64,000 nt of DNA from NCBI GenBank assembly GCA_039602395.1, contig JBCNJP010000025.1, positions 97,877,265-97,941,264 of the forward strand, given 5' to 3'. Positions 25,601-37,926 of the stretch are shown here, one piece after another. The notes beneath the pieces are model-generated. The model had not been told where the DNA came from, searched no databases, and worked only from the letters and a program-made list of their open reading frames with translations. A program made the translations under genes and the position numbers. This DNA is from Deinandra increscens subsp. villosa. Taxonomy: Eukaryota; Streptophyta; Magnoliopsida; Asterales; Asteraceae. How positions within the stretch are numbered: position 1 is the first letter of the stretch; every line of letters begins with the position of its first letter.

Positions 25601-25739
25601 ACAATTATTATTTACACATACCAGCTTCTTCCGCTCTACGGGAATCCAAATCCAGTTCTCTAAGTCGATCATCATGCTGTTGAAGAACATCTTCCATCAC
25701 ATGTGCCACCGAGAACGATAACGCACCTTCCGCTGCCAT
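19675..25739 (-). CDS. KIN14: Kinesin-14 with N-terminal CH domain, complete, 19 exons
   Basis: Exons 25739-25622, 25432-25266, 25172-25029, 24926-24690, 24605-24540, 24293-24225, 24138-24067, 23967-23836, 23599-23518, 23443-23348, 23254-23090, 22990-22884, 22793-22615, 22120-21959, 21873-21620, 21517-21354, 21270-21088, 20443-19989 and 19813-19675 join to 2991 nt (996 aa). Domains: calponin-homology (about 45-165), linker/coil, KIN-14 neck just before NIRVYCRVRP (about 396), motor about 395-725 with P-loop GQTGSGKT 475-482, switch I NDRSSRSHS 591-599 and switch II DLAGSE 624-629, then a tail ending in a Lys/Arg-rich segment. The neck ahead of the motor predicts minus-end movement on microtubules; the CH domain suggests a link to actin (known for plant KatD/KP1-type members). 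Intron 13 (22614-22121) is AT-AC; the others are GT-AG. Confidence 0.96.
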
Positions 25740-28700
25740 CATCAACCGATATCAATCCTCGAATTCAATCCAGAAACATCAATTAGTGTATTGAAAGCCA
25801 AAATTGAAGCGAAGATGCTTGTTGAATTGTTGAATTCAGAGTCCGAAGGTAGAAATTAGGGATCAGAAGTGGGGGAAAAAGCTTTAACAGATCATGTGTA
25901 TGTAAAGTATGTGTATATAAATGATTACAGAGAGAGTGATGGAAGAAAATGGTGGGGATATGAAGTTTGCTTGATCTATAAGACAGAGGGAGAGAAGGAA
26001 GTATAACAAACACCATTTTTGCTTTTTTGTAGCTGTCGCTGCTTTATACGGAATAAAATATTCTTTCAGTTTTAAATTTGAATATAAACCCGCTTAAATT
26101 TTCTCCCTACCGGCCTTTGCCGTCTTGTTGATTTTTTCATTTATCTTTCTTTTTTTTTTATATTTTATTAATAATAATAATAATAATATTATTCGTATTA
26201 AAAATATTTTAAAACTTAAAATCAAGTCAAACTCAAGTTACATTCATGACTGTTTTTACAGTGAAAGTAATGGAGAACAGAGGTCGGATTGACTGGTTAA
26301 ATCTTTATATTTATAATTTTATTCTATATCCAAAATCAAAGCTTAATGTGACCTGAATATGTTTTTTTTTTTGACCTCTTTGGCCTCATCCTTTTTTTTT
26401 TTTTTTTGACCTCTTTGGCCTCATCTTTTACAATCGACTTAGAGAACTGGATTTGGATTTGGATTTGAATTTGGATACCAAAGAGGTTAATGGGTGGAAG
26501 GTGGACCGTTAAACATGTCAATTCTAACACAATCCTTTTAATTAAGAAGGTTAGCTCGAAAAGTGTCTTTTTTTTTAACAAGTTAGATATGTAAACCTAA
26601 TTTTTTTCACCTCTGGTAACAAGTCGTGTTGGAAATTTTCAGCTCTTTTAAAGAGTGAAGGAAATAAATAAATAAAATACTAGTTATGCTCTCAAGATTT
26701 TTAGCTCTTCAAGTATGATTCGGATCTTCTTATTATGCTATCTATATTATATTGTAATATATTTGAGGATGACAAATGTGTCATTTAATTAAAAATGTAG
26801 ATTTTGCTATATGCGTGTTGTCACGGGGATAACATTGGTATATAAAATAGTTGTATTGCTAAAGCGAAACATAAAGAAAACAAAATGAAAAAAGATATAT
26901 AACAACTTTAAAATTAGAAGTCTGGTTAAATATAAAACTACAAACACTTAGATACCTAAAAGCAACAGTGTAAAATTAAAATTAAAACCACCAAATCGTT
27001 TGTGAAACTCGTTGAGCTCGGATAAAAAAACTATCTATTACATCACCAACTTATTTGTTAAACTCGTTGAGCTCGGATAAAAAAAACAACAAGCCAAAAC
27101 CAAAAAGAATAATAAAGAATAAAGAAATATAAAGATAAAGATAAAAAAATCTCACAAAAAGAACGAAATAAGACTTTGTATATATAGGTAAATTAAGAGT
27201 TTAAACTTTAAGAGGGAAAATCGTTTTTGTTTATTGTGTTATTAAATACAAAAAAAAAATTAAAAAAATTGAATAAGTTAAGATAAATAAAAGTATTCTT
27301 ATTACTCAATCTTCGAACCTTCGATGATAAATGTAGTACAAACACTCTTAAATAATAGTATCTATCCCTTTTTGGGTTTATAATGAGATATTTATATTAG
27401 TTTTCAGAGTGATCTTATCATGATATGAGCTATCGCCTTGAATCTTGATAGTGACTCATTGCTCCTTATTGGTTGCTCTTATTTACGTCTTTGTGGTGGG
27501 GGACACGTGGCGACATCCTATTAAAGGATCAATGATATTATATGGTCCCTTCTTGATATGGTATCCTAACATAATTGTGAGGAACACATGCAGGGCACCT
27601 AACTAATCGTCTTGGCCGGTCTAGATGCTTCTGGACCGGGTCATGTTCGGTCCACATAGTCATATCTCTTCAATAAGCAAGTAACACCGAAATTAATTTA
27701 GATGTGTAACTATATAACAATGTTTAACTAAATGTTGAAAATCATCTTTATTTTATATAAATATAAACATTCATTAAAGATTTATCTATATGGTACTTCA
27801 CCAATTAATTATTGAAACGTTTTACTAGTATGTGGGTTAGTGTGTTGTGTTTTCTATCATATCGCTCGTACACACAACTAATATGTAAAATGGACCGTGA
27901 TATAATTGATGTGATCATGATAACACGATAGGCGATATGGAGCATGATGGTTAAAACATGACCATTATCCGTGGCAAGAAAAAAAATGTATAGTCCTTTT
28001 GTTTCTTTCCATTAATCACTCGATCACAACTTCTTTTTTTATACATCAAATCCTACATTTACACTAACGATGATCATAGTCATCGAACTAAACCATCTCC
28101 TTAACAACATTTTTCACCTTTATAATCGGATCATAAAGAATTTTCTTATAACAAATTAACATAACCTCCGGAGATTTGACATCCTTTAGCTATATAGCCT
28201 ATATTTGGCCAATGGCCGGCCTATAGCTAATAATCAAGTAATCAGTCAAATAACAGTTTGATAAAATGTCATATCTTTCTCTTTTAAAAAGTTACCTTTA
28301 AGGGTAAGTCTTTTGCACGTGATTGGTTTTAAATTATCAAAACAAGATTAACCAGATTATCATAATTTAGAACCGGCAAAAAAATGGACACATATATTAA
28401 AGAAATAAGCATTCGTACTTTTCTGTCACTAAATCGAGACAGATTTACAACGAAAACTTTACGTACCGTTATTTTATTGAAACGGAAACTTTGTGACAGT
28501 TTTTTCTGAGATTTCGTCACAAATCTGCCAAGTTCGTTTTTGTTAAGTGCAGAGCATTTGCATGTCATTGGATCCAAGTAATAATATCTTTAGCTTTAAT
28601 GCAAGTCATGCGTCTCTTCATGTGCATGCCACGTTATTGGACCCAAATAATAATATCTTTACCTATAATGTAAGTTAAACTAAAAATTATTGTTTGTTTA

Positions 28701-28850
28701 AAAGCATACCTGTCCTGATCGATCGATCAGTACATTATTATATATGTATCAAACATTATAAGTATAAATGTTATACTCTTTTTCTTTTGTAAAATGTCCT
28801 GAGCATAGTCTTCTTTAAACTTGATAATGTAGCCTTGTTAGACTTCAATT
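25740..28850. other. Intergenic AT-rich region upstream of the kinesin gene
   Basis: No gene seen. It holds two copies of a 26-base-scale direct repeat near 26385-26430 (GACCTCTTTGGCCTCATC twice), a repeated AAACTCGTTGAGCTCGGAT at about 27005 and 27060, and a directly repeated ~70-base block near 28555-28690. The part from about 26800 to 27200 belongs to an interspersed family also seen near 52.7 and 62.8 kb. Confidence 0.5.
25914..25921 (-). promoter_or_regulatory. Possible TATA box of the kinesin gene
   Basis: TTTATATA on the minus strand, about 175 bases before the start codon, allowing a leader of about 145 bases. Confidence 0.35.
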
Positions 28851-29993
28851 AATTTTTTTTTTTTAAACATAAGAGATATATATTAAACCCATCTCTAGCA
28901 AGATGATAGAGGGAAGATTTTTACAAAGCAAATAGTAAAAAAGTTACAATCAGTACAAAGGTTCACATTTTCAAAAAATCCAATCTAGATCTCTAGTTTT
29001 AGCACAACTAGTTAGCTAAAGGTAGGTGTCACATTTGACCTCATTGAATAATCTTTCAAGATGTGTGTTGCGACCCTCGAATTCATTCCCGTTCCTGGTT
29101 TTTCAAAGTTCCCAAACTATTACCGTGATGATTGCTTTTAGAATTTTGCTGAGATGGGTGGAAGGACCAAGGATAGATCAGGCTTGACTATAAGCTTGAT
29201 TGTTCCAACCTTTTGCGAATGTTACCTGTGGAGAAAACGAGGCTATTGTAGCCAAGCCAGACCCAACGGTCTAGATCTTGGGAGAGGCTGAAGGATTGGA
29301 GAATGGAGGATAATTGTGACAGAGAGTTTAAATAAGACGTGATGGAAGGCTAAGATTTCCAGTTCCACAACTTGGTTCTCGCACCAGTGGTTTAGGAGGA
29401 GACCCTATCTCCCACCAAGCAGGATTTGGATTTTTCGATGCGATAAAGATCCGGGAACGTTGATTTCAGGTTAGTATTTGTTAGCCAAGTATCGTGTCAA
29501 AACAGGACAGAAGACTCGGCCCTAGGAGATGCTTTGGGATCCTCCCAGAAGTGAATGTCTTTGTCAGTGAGTTCCTCAAACACTTTGGAGATCGTTTTCC
29601 AGTAATCATGGATAGATTTTTGAAAGGGAAGGAGGATGTCATGAATTCTGTTAGGGTAATTGTAATGGTCATCCCACAATCCCGTGATCCCAAGCTAAAT
29701 TTGGTGCCACATCATTTTTTCCCATTCCCACACATTTTGATTGTAATACCCACCCCAAGCTCCCCAAGCTTCCCAAACCCCCAAAATCAATTAAAATACA
29801 TGAAAAGTAGGTGGGGACCACCTTGCCAAGCCCCTCTCCCGCGCGGTACCCGGCTCCCACGGGATCATCCCGCGTCCCATTCCCGAGCAACATTTCCTGG
29901 TGTTCCCGTGCTTCCCGAGGGTCCCGAGCTCGGGGAAACCCCCCTCTCCCGAACCATTACAATTACCCTTAGAGGAATGGATGACTTGAAATC
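28851..29993 (-). pseudogene. Degenerate LINE retrotransposon fragment
   Basis: Minus-strand frames near 29650-29490 read IHDYWKTISKVFEEL and KDIHFWEDP. After frameshifts and stops they continue as DTWLTNTNLKSTFPDLYRI, the usual end of the LINE reverse-transcriptase ORF before its zf-RVT region. The low-coordinate end is an A-run (T13 on plus), as expected for an antisense LINE tail. Several stops show it is dead. It is interrupted by the MITE at 29654-29968; the frame seems to resume beyond it at 29972-29993. Confidence 0.6.
29654..29968. mobile_element. Tourist-like MITE with perfect 16-bp TIRs
   Basis: GGGTAATTGTAATGGT at 29654-29669 and its exact reverse complement at 29953-29968 are flanked by TTA at 29651-29653 and 29969-29971. 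It is a 315-bp, GC-rich, non-coding element inserted in the LINE remnant. Perfect ends suggest fairly recent movement. Confidence 0.88.
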
Positions 29994-30388
29994 TATGATA
30001 TACTCGTTATATATTAGGATATTATTTTCCTTTTTTAGCTAGCTTGTTGTTAAGAGTAATTTTCTCCTCGTTGAATTCGATTCGTTCTTCCACCACCTGA
30101 AGTGTATATGAGCGTTTACGAACCGTGGAAACCCGACCGAAAGTGTGTGAATGTAAAAGATTTGAATCCTTGAAAGCTTTGGAAACTCGATGGCATTTCA
30201 AAATTTGAACTTGGTGTCGTTTGAAAATTTGAACCCATTCTCAATAAATGATGAGAGTTATCGTCATTCATTATCAAATTAATACAAGACACTATGCACT
30301 CATTAATTCATTATCCTTCTATTAATTAACCCATACTAAATTTTGAAAAAAAAAAATCTATAATAATTTCTTATTCGAATAAAACGAT

Positions 30389-30409
30389 GGGGGGGGGGGG
30401 GGGGGGGGG
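30389..30409. repeat. Poly-G run of 21
   Basis: Uninterrupted G21; length should be treated with caution. Confidence 0.9.
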
Positions 30410-30615
30410 AAGGAATTATCATATAGCTTCTTGCCTTCTTTCTCAAACGTTTATTTTTGTCCCGTACCCACGGCGTTGTTTGGTGTCTTTCTCTTTTGAA
30501 GGTCAAAGGTATAAATACTCCAATACACATGCAAGATAGATTTAGAGTGGGTTAAAAAAAAATACTAAAGCTGCAATCGGATAGTGTCAAACTCAAACAA
30601 TACAACCACCACTTA

Positions 30616-31390
30616 GGGCATGTGGTATGGTCATGTTAAGTTAACATGTTAAGCTTGCCACGTAGGCGCCACGTATGATTTAACATAACACCAAAATAGT
30701 TAACATAGGTGGGGGATACTCATGCCATGTTAAAGTATATTTTATTGATTTATTTTTTCTTTTTAATTTCGAATTAATTTAAGGGTGAAAATTATTTTAA
30801 TTTTTTTTTTGTTTTTTTTTTACGAAAATTGTAAAACAACTTAAAAAAATAATAATTAATCATACAAATTGCAATCTAAAATCTTAATTCAACAAAAATA
30901 AAAGATACATATTACATAAGTAGGAAAATTAAAAAGAAAATTTTTATGTCAAACATAAAATAAACTACTTTAAAAAAAGCCCACATACTTGAGGATCATA
31001 TTGTATAAAATTATACAACAACGTATAACGTTCACGAGACCAAAAATACTTTAAAAAAAAACTAGGCCGTTTCCGTTAAAACTTATACCATTGTGTTCAG
31101 AAAATAAAAATAATGAAGACCACAAATTTTATTCTTTAAGAAAATGTAGCATGCTTAAGTTATTTGTAAAAAACCATATTTCTTTCAAATTAATCATTTA
31201 GATTTAATAATATAAAAATGTTGTCAATGTGTCAATTTTTTGTTGGCTCAGTGAGAAAGTCTCAAACATATCAACGCCGCTAAATGTTTGGCGGTGTTAT
31301 ATGGCGCGGGCCTTTAACGCGTGAAGGGGGTAGTGTTTAGCGGCGCTAAACGGCGGCAAACCTCTTTAACGCGAGGTATACCGGATGCCC
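30616..31390. mobile_element. Non-autonomous PIF/Harbinger element, 775 bp
   Basis: The ends GGGCATGTGGTATGG and (inverted) GGGCATCCGGTATACC are flanked by TTA at 30613-30615 and 31391-31393. AT-rich interior without transposase; the right end is GC-rich with repeated GGCG blocks. Confidence 0.75.
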
Positions 31391-31608
31391 TTATGGTTTG
31401 TATATTTATTGTAACAAACAATTACATTATGGCAAAATAAATTGAAAGTTAATGTTGTTTTTAATGTTAACAGAGTCTAGTACATATGAACACGAGAGGC
31501 TCTTCAATTGTGAGTTCGTGGATGTTGAGATTTTAATGTAGTTTGGTATAGACCAGAGGCTTTTCAATTGAAAATTAATGATTATTTTTATAGACATACT
31601 TTTAATAA

Positions 31609-32356
31609 GGAAAATTGGCTTATATTAATCTCAGTTATAACATGTTGCCGATAATAATCTCAGTTATGATTTTGCCCTAAAATAATCCCAGTTATTAACA
31701 TGTTGGTCAATATTAATACTAACGGTGTTAGATTTTTGCTGACTTGCAAGCCACATAAGATCCTAGTTGGCATTTTTTATTAAATCTTTTTTAGTAATTC
31801 AAAAAAAAAAGTATCCCTATTAAAAAATTGCAATCCACGTTTGCAAAAACTGCACCGTCACATCCTAAAAGGATTAAAGTCCATGTTTTGAAATAAAACT
31901 TTAATAAAATCGAAATCGATAAAAAAAATAAAGAAAACCTTGATTGAATGGTCTGATTGAAGGCTATGCGATTCTAAGGAACGTGGACTTTGATATTGGA
32001 TCAAGGTTTTCTTTATTTTTTTTTTAATTTCAATTTTATTAAAGTTTATTTAAAAACGTGGACTTTAATTATTTTTGGAGGTGACGGTGTGGTTGCAAAC
32101 ATGGATTGCAATTTCTAAATAGGGATTCTTTTATTTTTTTAGAATTAATAAAAATGATTTATTAAAAAATACTAACTATGATCTTATTCTTATGTGGTTT
32201 ACACAGTCAACAAAATCTAACACCGTTAGTCATTACTTAACGACGGATTAATATTGACCAACATGTTAATAATTGGAGTTATTGTAAGGCAAAATCATAA
32301 CTGAGATTAATATCGGCCAATAAGAGATAACTGAGATTGATATAGGCCAATTTTCC
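31609..32356. mobile_element. Foldback Mutator-like element, 748 bp
   Basis: The two halves are inverted copies of each other over about 350 bases each with scattered mismatches. They start GGAAAATTGGC and leave only about 50 unpaired bases in the middle. The flanks carry an exact 9-bp duplication, TTTTAATAA, at 31600-31608 and 32357-32365, the Mutator-type target size. No transposase is encoded. The transcript would fold into one long hairpin. Confidence 0.85.
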
Positions 32357-32365
32357 TTTTAATAA

Positions 32366-33243
32366 CAATAAAGTTGTTCTCATGTGACCTGAAGATCACA
32401 TATACGAGTCATGGAAACAAACTCTCGTTGAGTACAACAAACCGCAATGACTCGATATTATCCCGGGACCCTACTTCTACACGAGTCTTATGCATGTGGT
32501 TTATAATAATTTTTAAAATATCATAATTTAATATATTTATAGTTTATACGGATTTGACTACAACAAGGTGAGCATAGCTTATATTTTTGTATAATTATAA
32601 TTTTAGGTATCATAGGTTCTATTAGCTAGAAAATATGGATTATCAGAAGTTGATTAACAATTTGCTTTGAAGAATGCTCTAAGAGTGTCGTCATTCGATT
32701 AACTATTAACTATGTAAAATAAATCATTTGCTACACTTATTTATTTTGTTTATTGTTATCGCAACTATCGTCGCCGACCTATGTAACTAGCTTTTCTTTA
32801 CATATAAAAGGTCATTTCTTAGTATTAGTATAAAACAATCGAAGTCTTAAAAACGACATGGTAGTTGATCTGCATAACTAGAGAAAAGTTAAGAAAATTA
32901 TAATAATTATAATTTTCATTAATTAATAAAAGTGTGAAAACTCAAAAATAAATAAAAATTTTGATCGAAAGTTCACAAGAATTAGGTTTGTTTGACGGAA
33001 TCTAGCAGGTTCGGGGTAGAGCATGGCCCAGAAGAGCGTCTAGTGTGGGCCCACGTCATTACCTGTCTATTAATTAATGAATACATACTTTCAAATTTTG
33101 AAAATAATATAAAAATTAGTAATGAGAATAAAATGATAAAGACTATTGGACGTTTATCAAGTGTTTGCTTTAACAAAATGGAAAACCTAGCAGGCTTGGT
33201 GGTGGAAAGAACGTTTAGTAAATTGAAACGGCCATAAATATTA
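32366..33243. other. Intergenic, no gene seen
   Basis: AT-rich spacer without recognisable coding or repeat structure. Confidence 0.4.
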
Positions 33244-33540
33244 GGGTAACCCCAATGGTACCCACACTCTTATCTTTTTAACCCCTCATTTTCCTTTTAA
33301 TATTATTTTAATCTATTTAAATTTTTTTAAAAAGGCATAAAAAGATTGGGAGAGAGAAATTTGGGGAGGGGGGCCAACAAAACCATTCACCTCTCAAAAA
33401 AGAGAAAGGGGAGGAGTCGAGGAGCGGGCACCGTGGCTCAGCCCTGAGGGCACCACCGAGACCACCTGCAGTGGTGGCCCAAGCCCCCCACAGGCCATGT
33501 CAGCACACCGAGCAGCTCGGTGGATCCATTGTGGTTACCC
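33244..33540. mobile_element. Tourist-like MITE, 297 bp
   Basis: The ends GGGTAACCCCAATGGTACC and (inverted) GGGTAACCACAATGGATCC are flanked by TTA at 33241-33243 and 33541-33543. Non-coding, with a GC-rich right half. Confidence 0.85.
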
Positions 33541-33543
33541 TTA

Positions 33544-36080
33544 GACCACCATATAACGTGTTAAACTTTTACGCTCAAATAAAAACAAAGAATGAGAAAC
33601 AAAAATATATATATTTTGTGACGTCATCCGAGACCGTCATGTTAAACTTAATTTTAATAAAAAACATATGTATATGTAGATAAAATAATAAAAATATTAA
33701 ACTCAATTTTAATCAGCCCCAATAAAGTACTTGCTATACTATATAACAATTAACTAAAACCTTACACTTTATTTTAAAAAAAACTTCAATGATTTCAAAT
33801 CACATCCATAACTTACCGTATAATTCCACTTCAAAAGTGTCACGTACCATAAAATCTTTGTGTGTAAGGAATTACAATACAAGTCAAGCAACACTTCACT
33901 TCTCCCCCTCACCTACGAAGATTTTGTATATTGGATTTCTTATAAAGGCAAAAAGATTTCTAAATTTCTAAATTATAAATGTGCATCTCAGCAAATGGGG
34001 TTTCGACACGTGTCAGGTGATAAATAACAAAGTAATTGCCACCTTTTTTGATGGAATATTTTGGTAGCATTTATTTTTATGCAAAAATGTAAAAGATTTT
34101 CTTTTTCCATCTTAAATACACAGCAAGATTTGTTGTTACCATGATGATATACTAATCCTTTTTGAGTTGGCCTAAAGGCTACCAATTCATTGGTGTTTTT
34201 ATCACTTGGAAAGTTAATAACTAATTAATTATTAGTTCCTTTTAAGCTTGCTCCATCTCACCAATAAATGCTTTAATGTCAAGTAAGATTGTATATTCTC
34301 TTAGACATCACATTGGTTAGGAATTAGTGTCACCCTAGTTATAAGTTCAATGAACCTCATCATAAGGCAGTTTTTTATTTTATTTTTTAATTTTACTAAA
34401 ATAGAATCGATAACCCGTAGATAATCTAGAATGACACCTCAAGACTCAACTCGAACCCATAATTTTTTATTGAAGTGACAACACCAATGTAGCTCCTACG
34501 TACCTAATTACTACCATTGACCAAACTATATGTATTGTAGTATGATCATAAATCATATTTATTACATTAAGAATTTAGAACAAGCTAATGATATTGATTT
34601 TTGTAGATCGATTTAAAGTTTTAAACCACCGTCAAACTACTGAAAACAAACTGTTAATATGCAAAGCTAGTAAAACTCGTGAGTCAAACAGACACCGCCA
34701 ACCAACCCCATCTGGTTTGTTGTTCTCAAAAACCTAGTTATCATTTATATCCATAACTTTTGTTAAAATTAATCAGTTGAAGAAAACACTATGCTTCCTA
34801 GATAAGCACATCAGCCCATTTAAGTAACTTTTCCATCCATACTTTAAGCTTGAGGCATATCATATTCACATGTACTAAAGTGTGCTTTCATTCTTTATTA
34901 TTCATAATGATACACTTTATATCAAATAAAAGAATGACAAAGCAACAAAGAAATAGAAAGCAAAATGAAAAAGAAAGGATAACAAGTAAAATATAAAGCA
35001 GAAGTGAGGTTGAGGGCCATGGTAGTATGGAAACTTGCCATTAACAAAGAAGTCATGAAAGCAAGTCACTCTTTTATATCCTCCTTTTATTTTCTCACAA
35101 ATGGGGACAATTCAACGCCTTCATGCACTTATGTAATCACATGAAACACAAAGATTTACACTATTCATTTAACATAAAATGTAAAAAAAAAACAATGTTT
35201 TTATTCCGTAAAAACATGATTACTATTTGTGGACTATTTTATTCATTCTTCGGGTCGAGGGACTTTTTGGGAGCATCATCTTTATCTCATAAAAGAGATA
35301 AGATTTGTGCTCATCTTTATCATCTTCACACCCTACTATTTTAAGTGAAATTTTATTTTTTTTAAAAAAAAAATTTATGTCACATTTTCTTGATTCATGA
35401 ATGGAGTTATGATTGATGATTTCATTATACATAAACACATATGGGGATCATGATAAAGGGTAGGGCATGTGCTTTATTGAAGATAATAACATGCTCCATT
35501 AAACCCTTCTTCCTAAAGCTTGTCTAGTGGGGTTGTTCTTTGCTCCTCACCATAAAACTGATTCTTTTCACCTGGCACCTCCTATCATGGTTTATGATTT
35601 ATGAAAGTTTTAATGGTACCCTATGGGACCAGTTAAATGAAGAAAAAAAATGTTATTGTGCCGACGGATAGGACAAATAAAGCGGGCACGCGGTAGATTA
35701 AGATGCTAAAATATAAACCTTTATATCAAAGAAAACGCGTCTAATCTAATCAGGTGAATGTTACATTGGTGCACCAAAGTCCATAAAGATGATTAGATCC
35801 CTCAACTCCTCAAGGATACTAGTTACATTAGGGATCCTGTTTTTGAAGATTGATAGATTTTTATGTCCGATTATTTTAGTCGCTCTTTTTATTGGACCTC
35901 TCAAACTACCCCATTTCATTAGACCCATTGCCACTTTGATGGGCTGCTGGCCCAATGGATTAGTTAAATACTTAAATAATACGTTTTGACCATAATTACT
36001 TACTTGCTCATGCTTTGTAGCCAGTGGTATGGTGCTCTTCCAATAAAATTAGTGAGGTTTTAAATCTTCACTAATTGAAT
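33544..36080. other. Intergenic, no gene seen
   Basis: Low-GC spacer with only chance frames. No repeat boundary could be defined. Confidence 0.4.
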
Positions 36081-36084
36081 TATA

Positions 36085-36230
36085 AATACAACAACAACAA
36101 CCAAACCCAGTAAAAGTTCCTACCAATAAAGTTGGTAGGGTCTGGGGAGGGTGGATGTAGGCAAACATCTTCTCTTTCCCAAAAGGTAATAGAGAGGCCG
36201 ATTCCAGGGAGACTCTCGGCTCGTGACAAA
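36085..36230 (-). mobile_element. SINE-like interspersed repeat with (TTG)n tail
   Basis: On the plus strand an ACAACAACAACAACC run is followed by GGTAGGGTCTGGGGAGGGTGG, a Lys/Arg-like spacer, GTAATAGAGAGGCC and GAGACTCTCGGCTCG. This string of blocks is a common short repeat of asterid genomes. The TTG-type tail shows that it lies on the minus strand. I recognise the pattern from memory; the family name is uncertain. Confidence 0.55.
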
Positions 36231-37469
36231 ACACAAAGGACGATCTCTGTAATTTACTCTATTATTATCAAACAAAGGACTATCACTAATTAAATTATAA
36301 CTAAAATTATTAATTGTTTATAACCGATTCGTGGTAACTTCATATGTTTTTCTTCACATAATCCCACTCAATTTTTTAAAAGATTTGATTTCCAACTGTT
36401 GCATAAAAAAACCCCGTAGCAACACACATATGATAATGTACTGGACATTCAAAACACAACAAATTGCTTAGCAACGTCCGCCTACCAACTTCTAGTTATT
36501 TATAAAACTATAAATGAAGGAATGATAACAGTAAAGTGTTTGAAGATCCACCCCACCCGAGTCGGGTACTAGAAAACTAGTATTTTTTACGTGTTACCCG
36601 ACCCATGTATTTTTCACCCGTATCGTACTTTGACAAAGTAATCAGTTGGTGGAGTCTTGAGACATCCAACTCCAACATTGGAGGACCAAATCTTAAAACT
36701 TTGTCGTGCACTAATCATGAATCCCACTCACTCTTTTATCTACAGGGCATCATCATCTGTCCCCAATTTCAACTTTTATGTATACGAGTCAATCAAGTAG
36801 CAGTCTAACTAAAGCAACTAGTAGTCATCAGTTGTCTCTTTTTACAGTCCAAAACTGAACATACTAAAGTTAAAGTTAGTTCTTCAAATAGGAAACCCCT
36901 TTTGACATCACATGTGATGAACTAACTAAAAATCTTGTTATACAACTTAAAGTTTTAGATAATAGAATATGTATGTTAGCAGCTCACAAAAATCTTGTTA
37001 TACAACTTAAATCAATAGTTTAGACTTTTGGGGCGGGCTTTGAAGGAATGGTAAAGTTTTGCTGCCATATGAAACGGAGGTCACTATTTTGAGTGTGTTT
37101 TTCAATGTTTTAAACCTAAAATTTTAAGCCGGACCGGAATTGGGTCGAAAATGGTCAATAGGTTGAAAGAGAAGGTCGAACCGGATTGACTATTCAAATC
37201 TGTAAATTAATAACATACATTTTATAAACTTTCAAACATGACAAATGTTAAAAAGAAAAGAGAAATGCTTTAATGAATTCTTAAACAAATTACAAATTAA
37301 CAATTATCCCAAAATTCATCAATATAAGTGTTTTTTTAGATTATATTTATTCAAAACAAACTACATTATATTGCTGTATGTATAGAGTTCTTGATCATTT
37401 TTTTAACGACATTAATTGAAAAAAGCTAGTCAAAACCTAGAATACAATGAGAAAAGAAAAAAACACTAA

Positions 37470-37926
37470 AGAGACGTTTAGTTCGTGGAATATAATGAAA
37501 TTGAAATTGTAAGTTTTCCTTTTTAATTTGTACTTAGTTGGGTAACAAAGAAATTTGAAATGAAATGAAATCCTTTAATCTATTGAATTTAGTACTATTT
37601 CACCATACTTTAGAAAATTTTCACTTTAATGAAGGGAAGTTGCATGGCCTCAAACTCCATTGATTAAAGAAATTCATTCCGATTTAAATTTGTTCATAGC
37701 AAATGCAATGAAATCCTTTAATCAATGGAATTTAGTACTATTTCAACATTCTTTAGAAATGTTTCACTTTAATGAAGGGAAGTTGCATGACCTCAAACTC
37801 CATAAACTCAAACTCCATAAAGAAATTCATTCCGATTTAAATTTGTTCATAGGCCAACTAAGCACAACTTTAAAAAGAAAATTTTGCAATTTCAATTCCA
37901 TTACATTCCACGAACCAAATGTCACC
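37470..37926. mobile_element. MITE with ~40-bp inverted ends and internal duplication
   Basis: The left arm (AGAGACGTTTAGTTCGTGG..) and inverted right arm (GGTGACATTTGGTTCGTGG..) match over about 40 bases. TAA flanks both sides (37467-37469 and 37927-37929). Inside, a segment of about 140 bases (CCTTTAATC..TTCATAG) occurs twice in tandem at roughly 37568-37850. Confidence 0.6.

Noticed and set aside
29494..30042. 182-codon plus-strand frame
   Set aside because: It runs antisense through the LINE remnant and then through the MITE.
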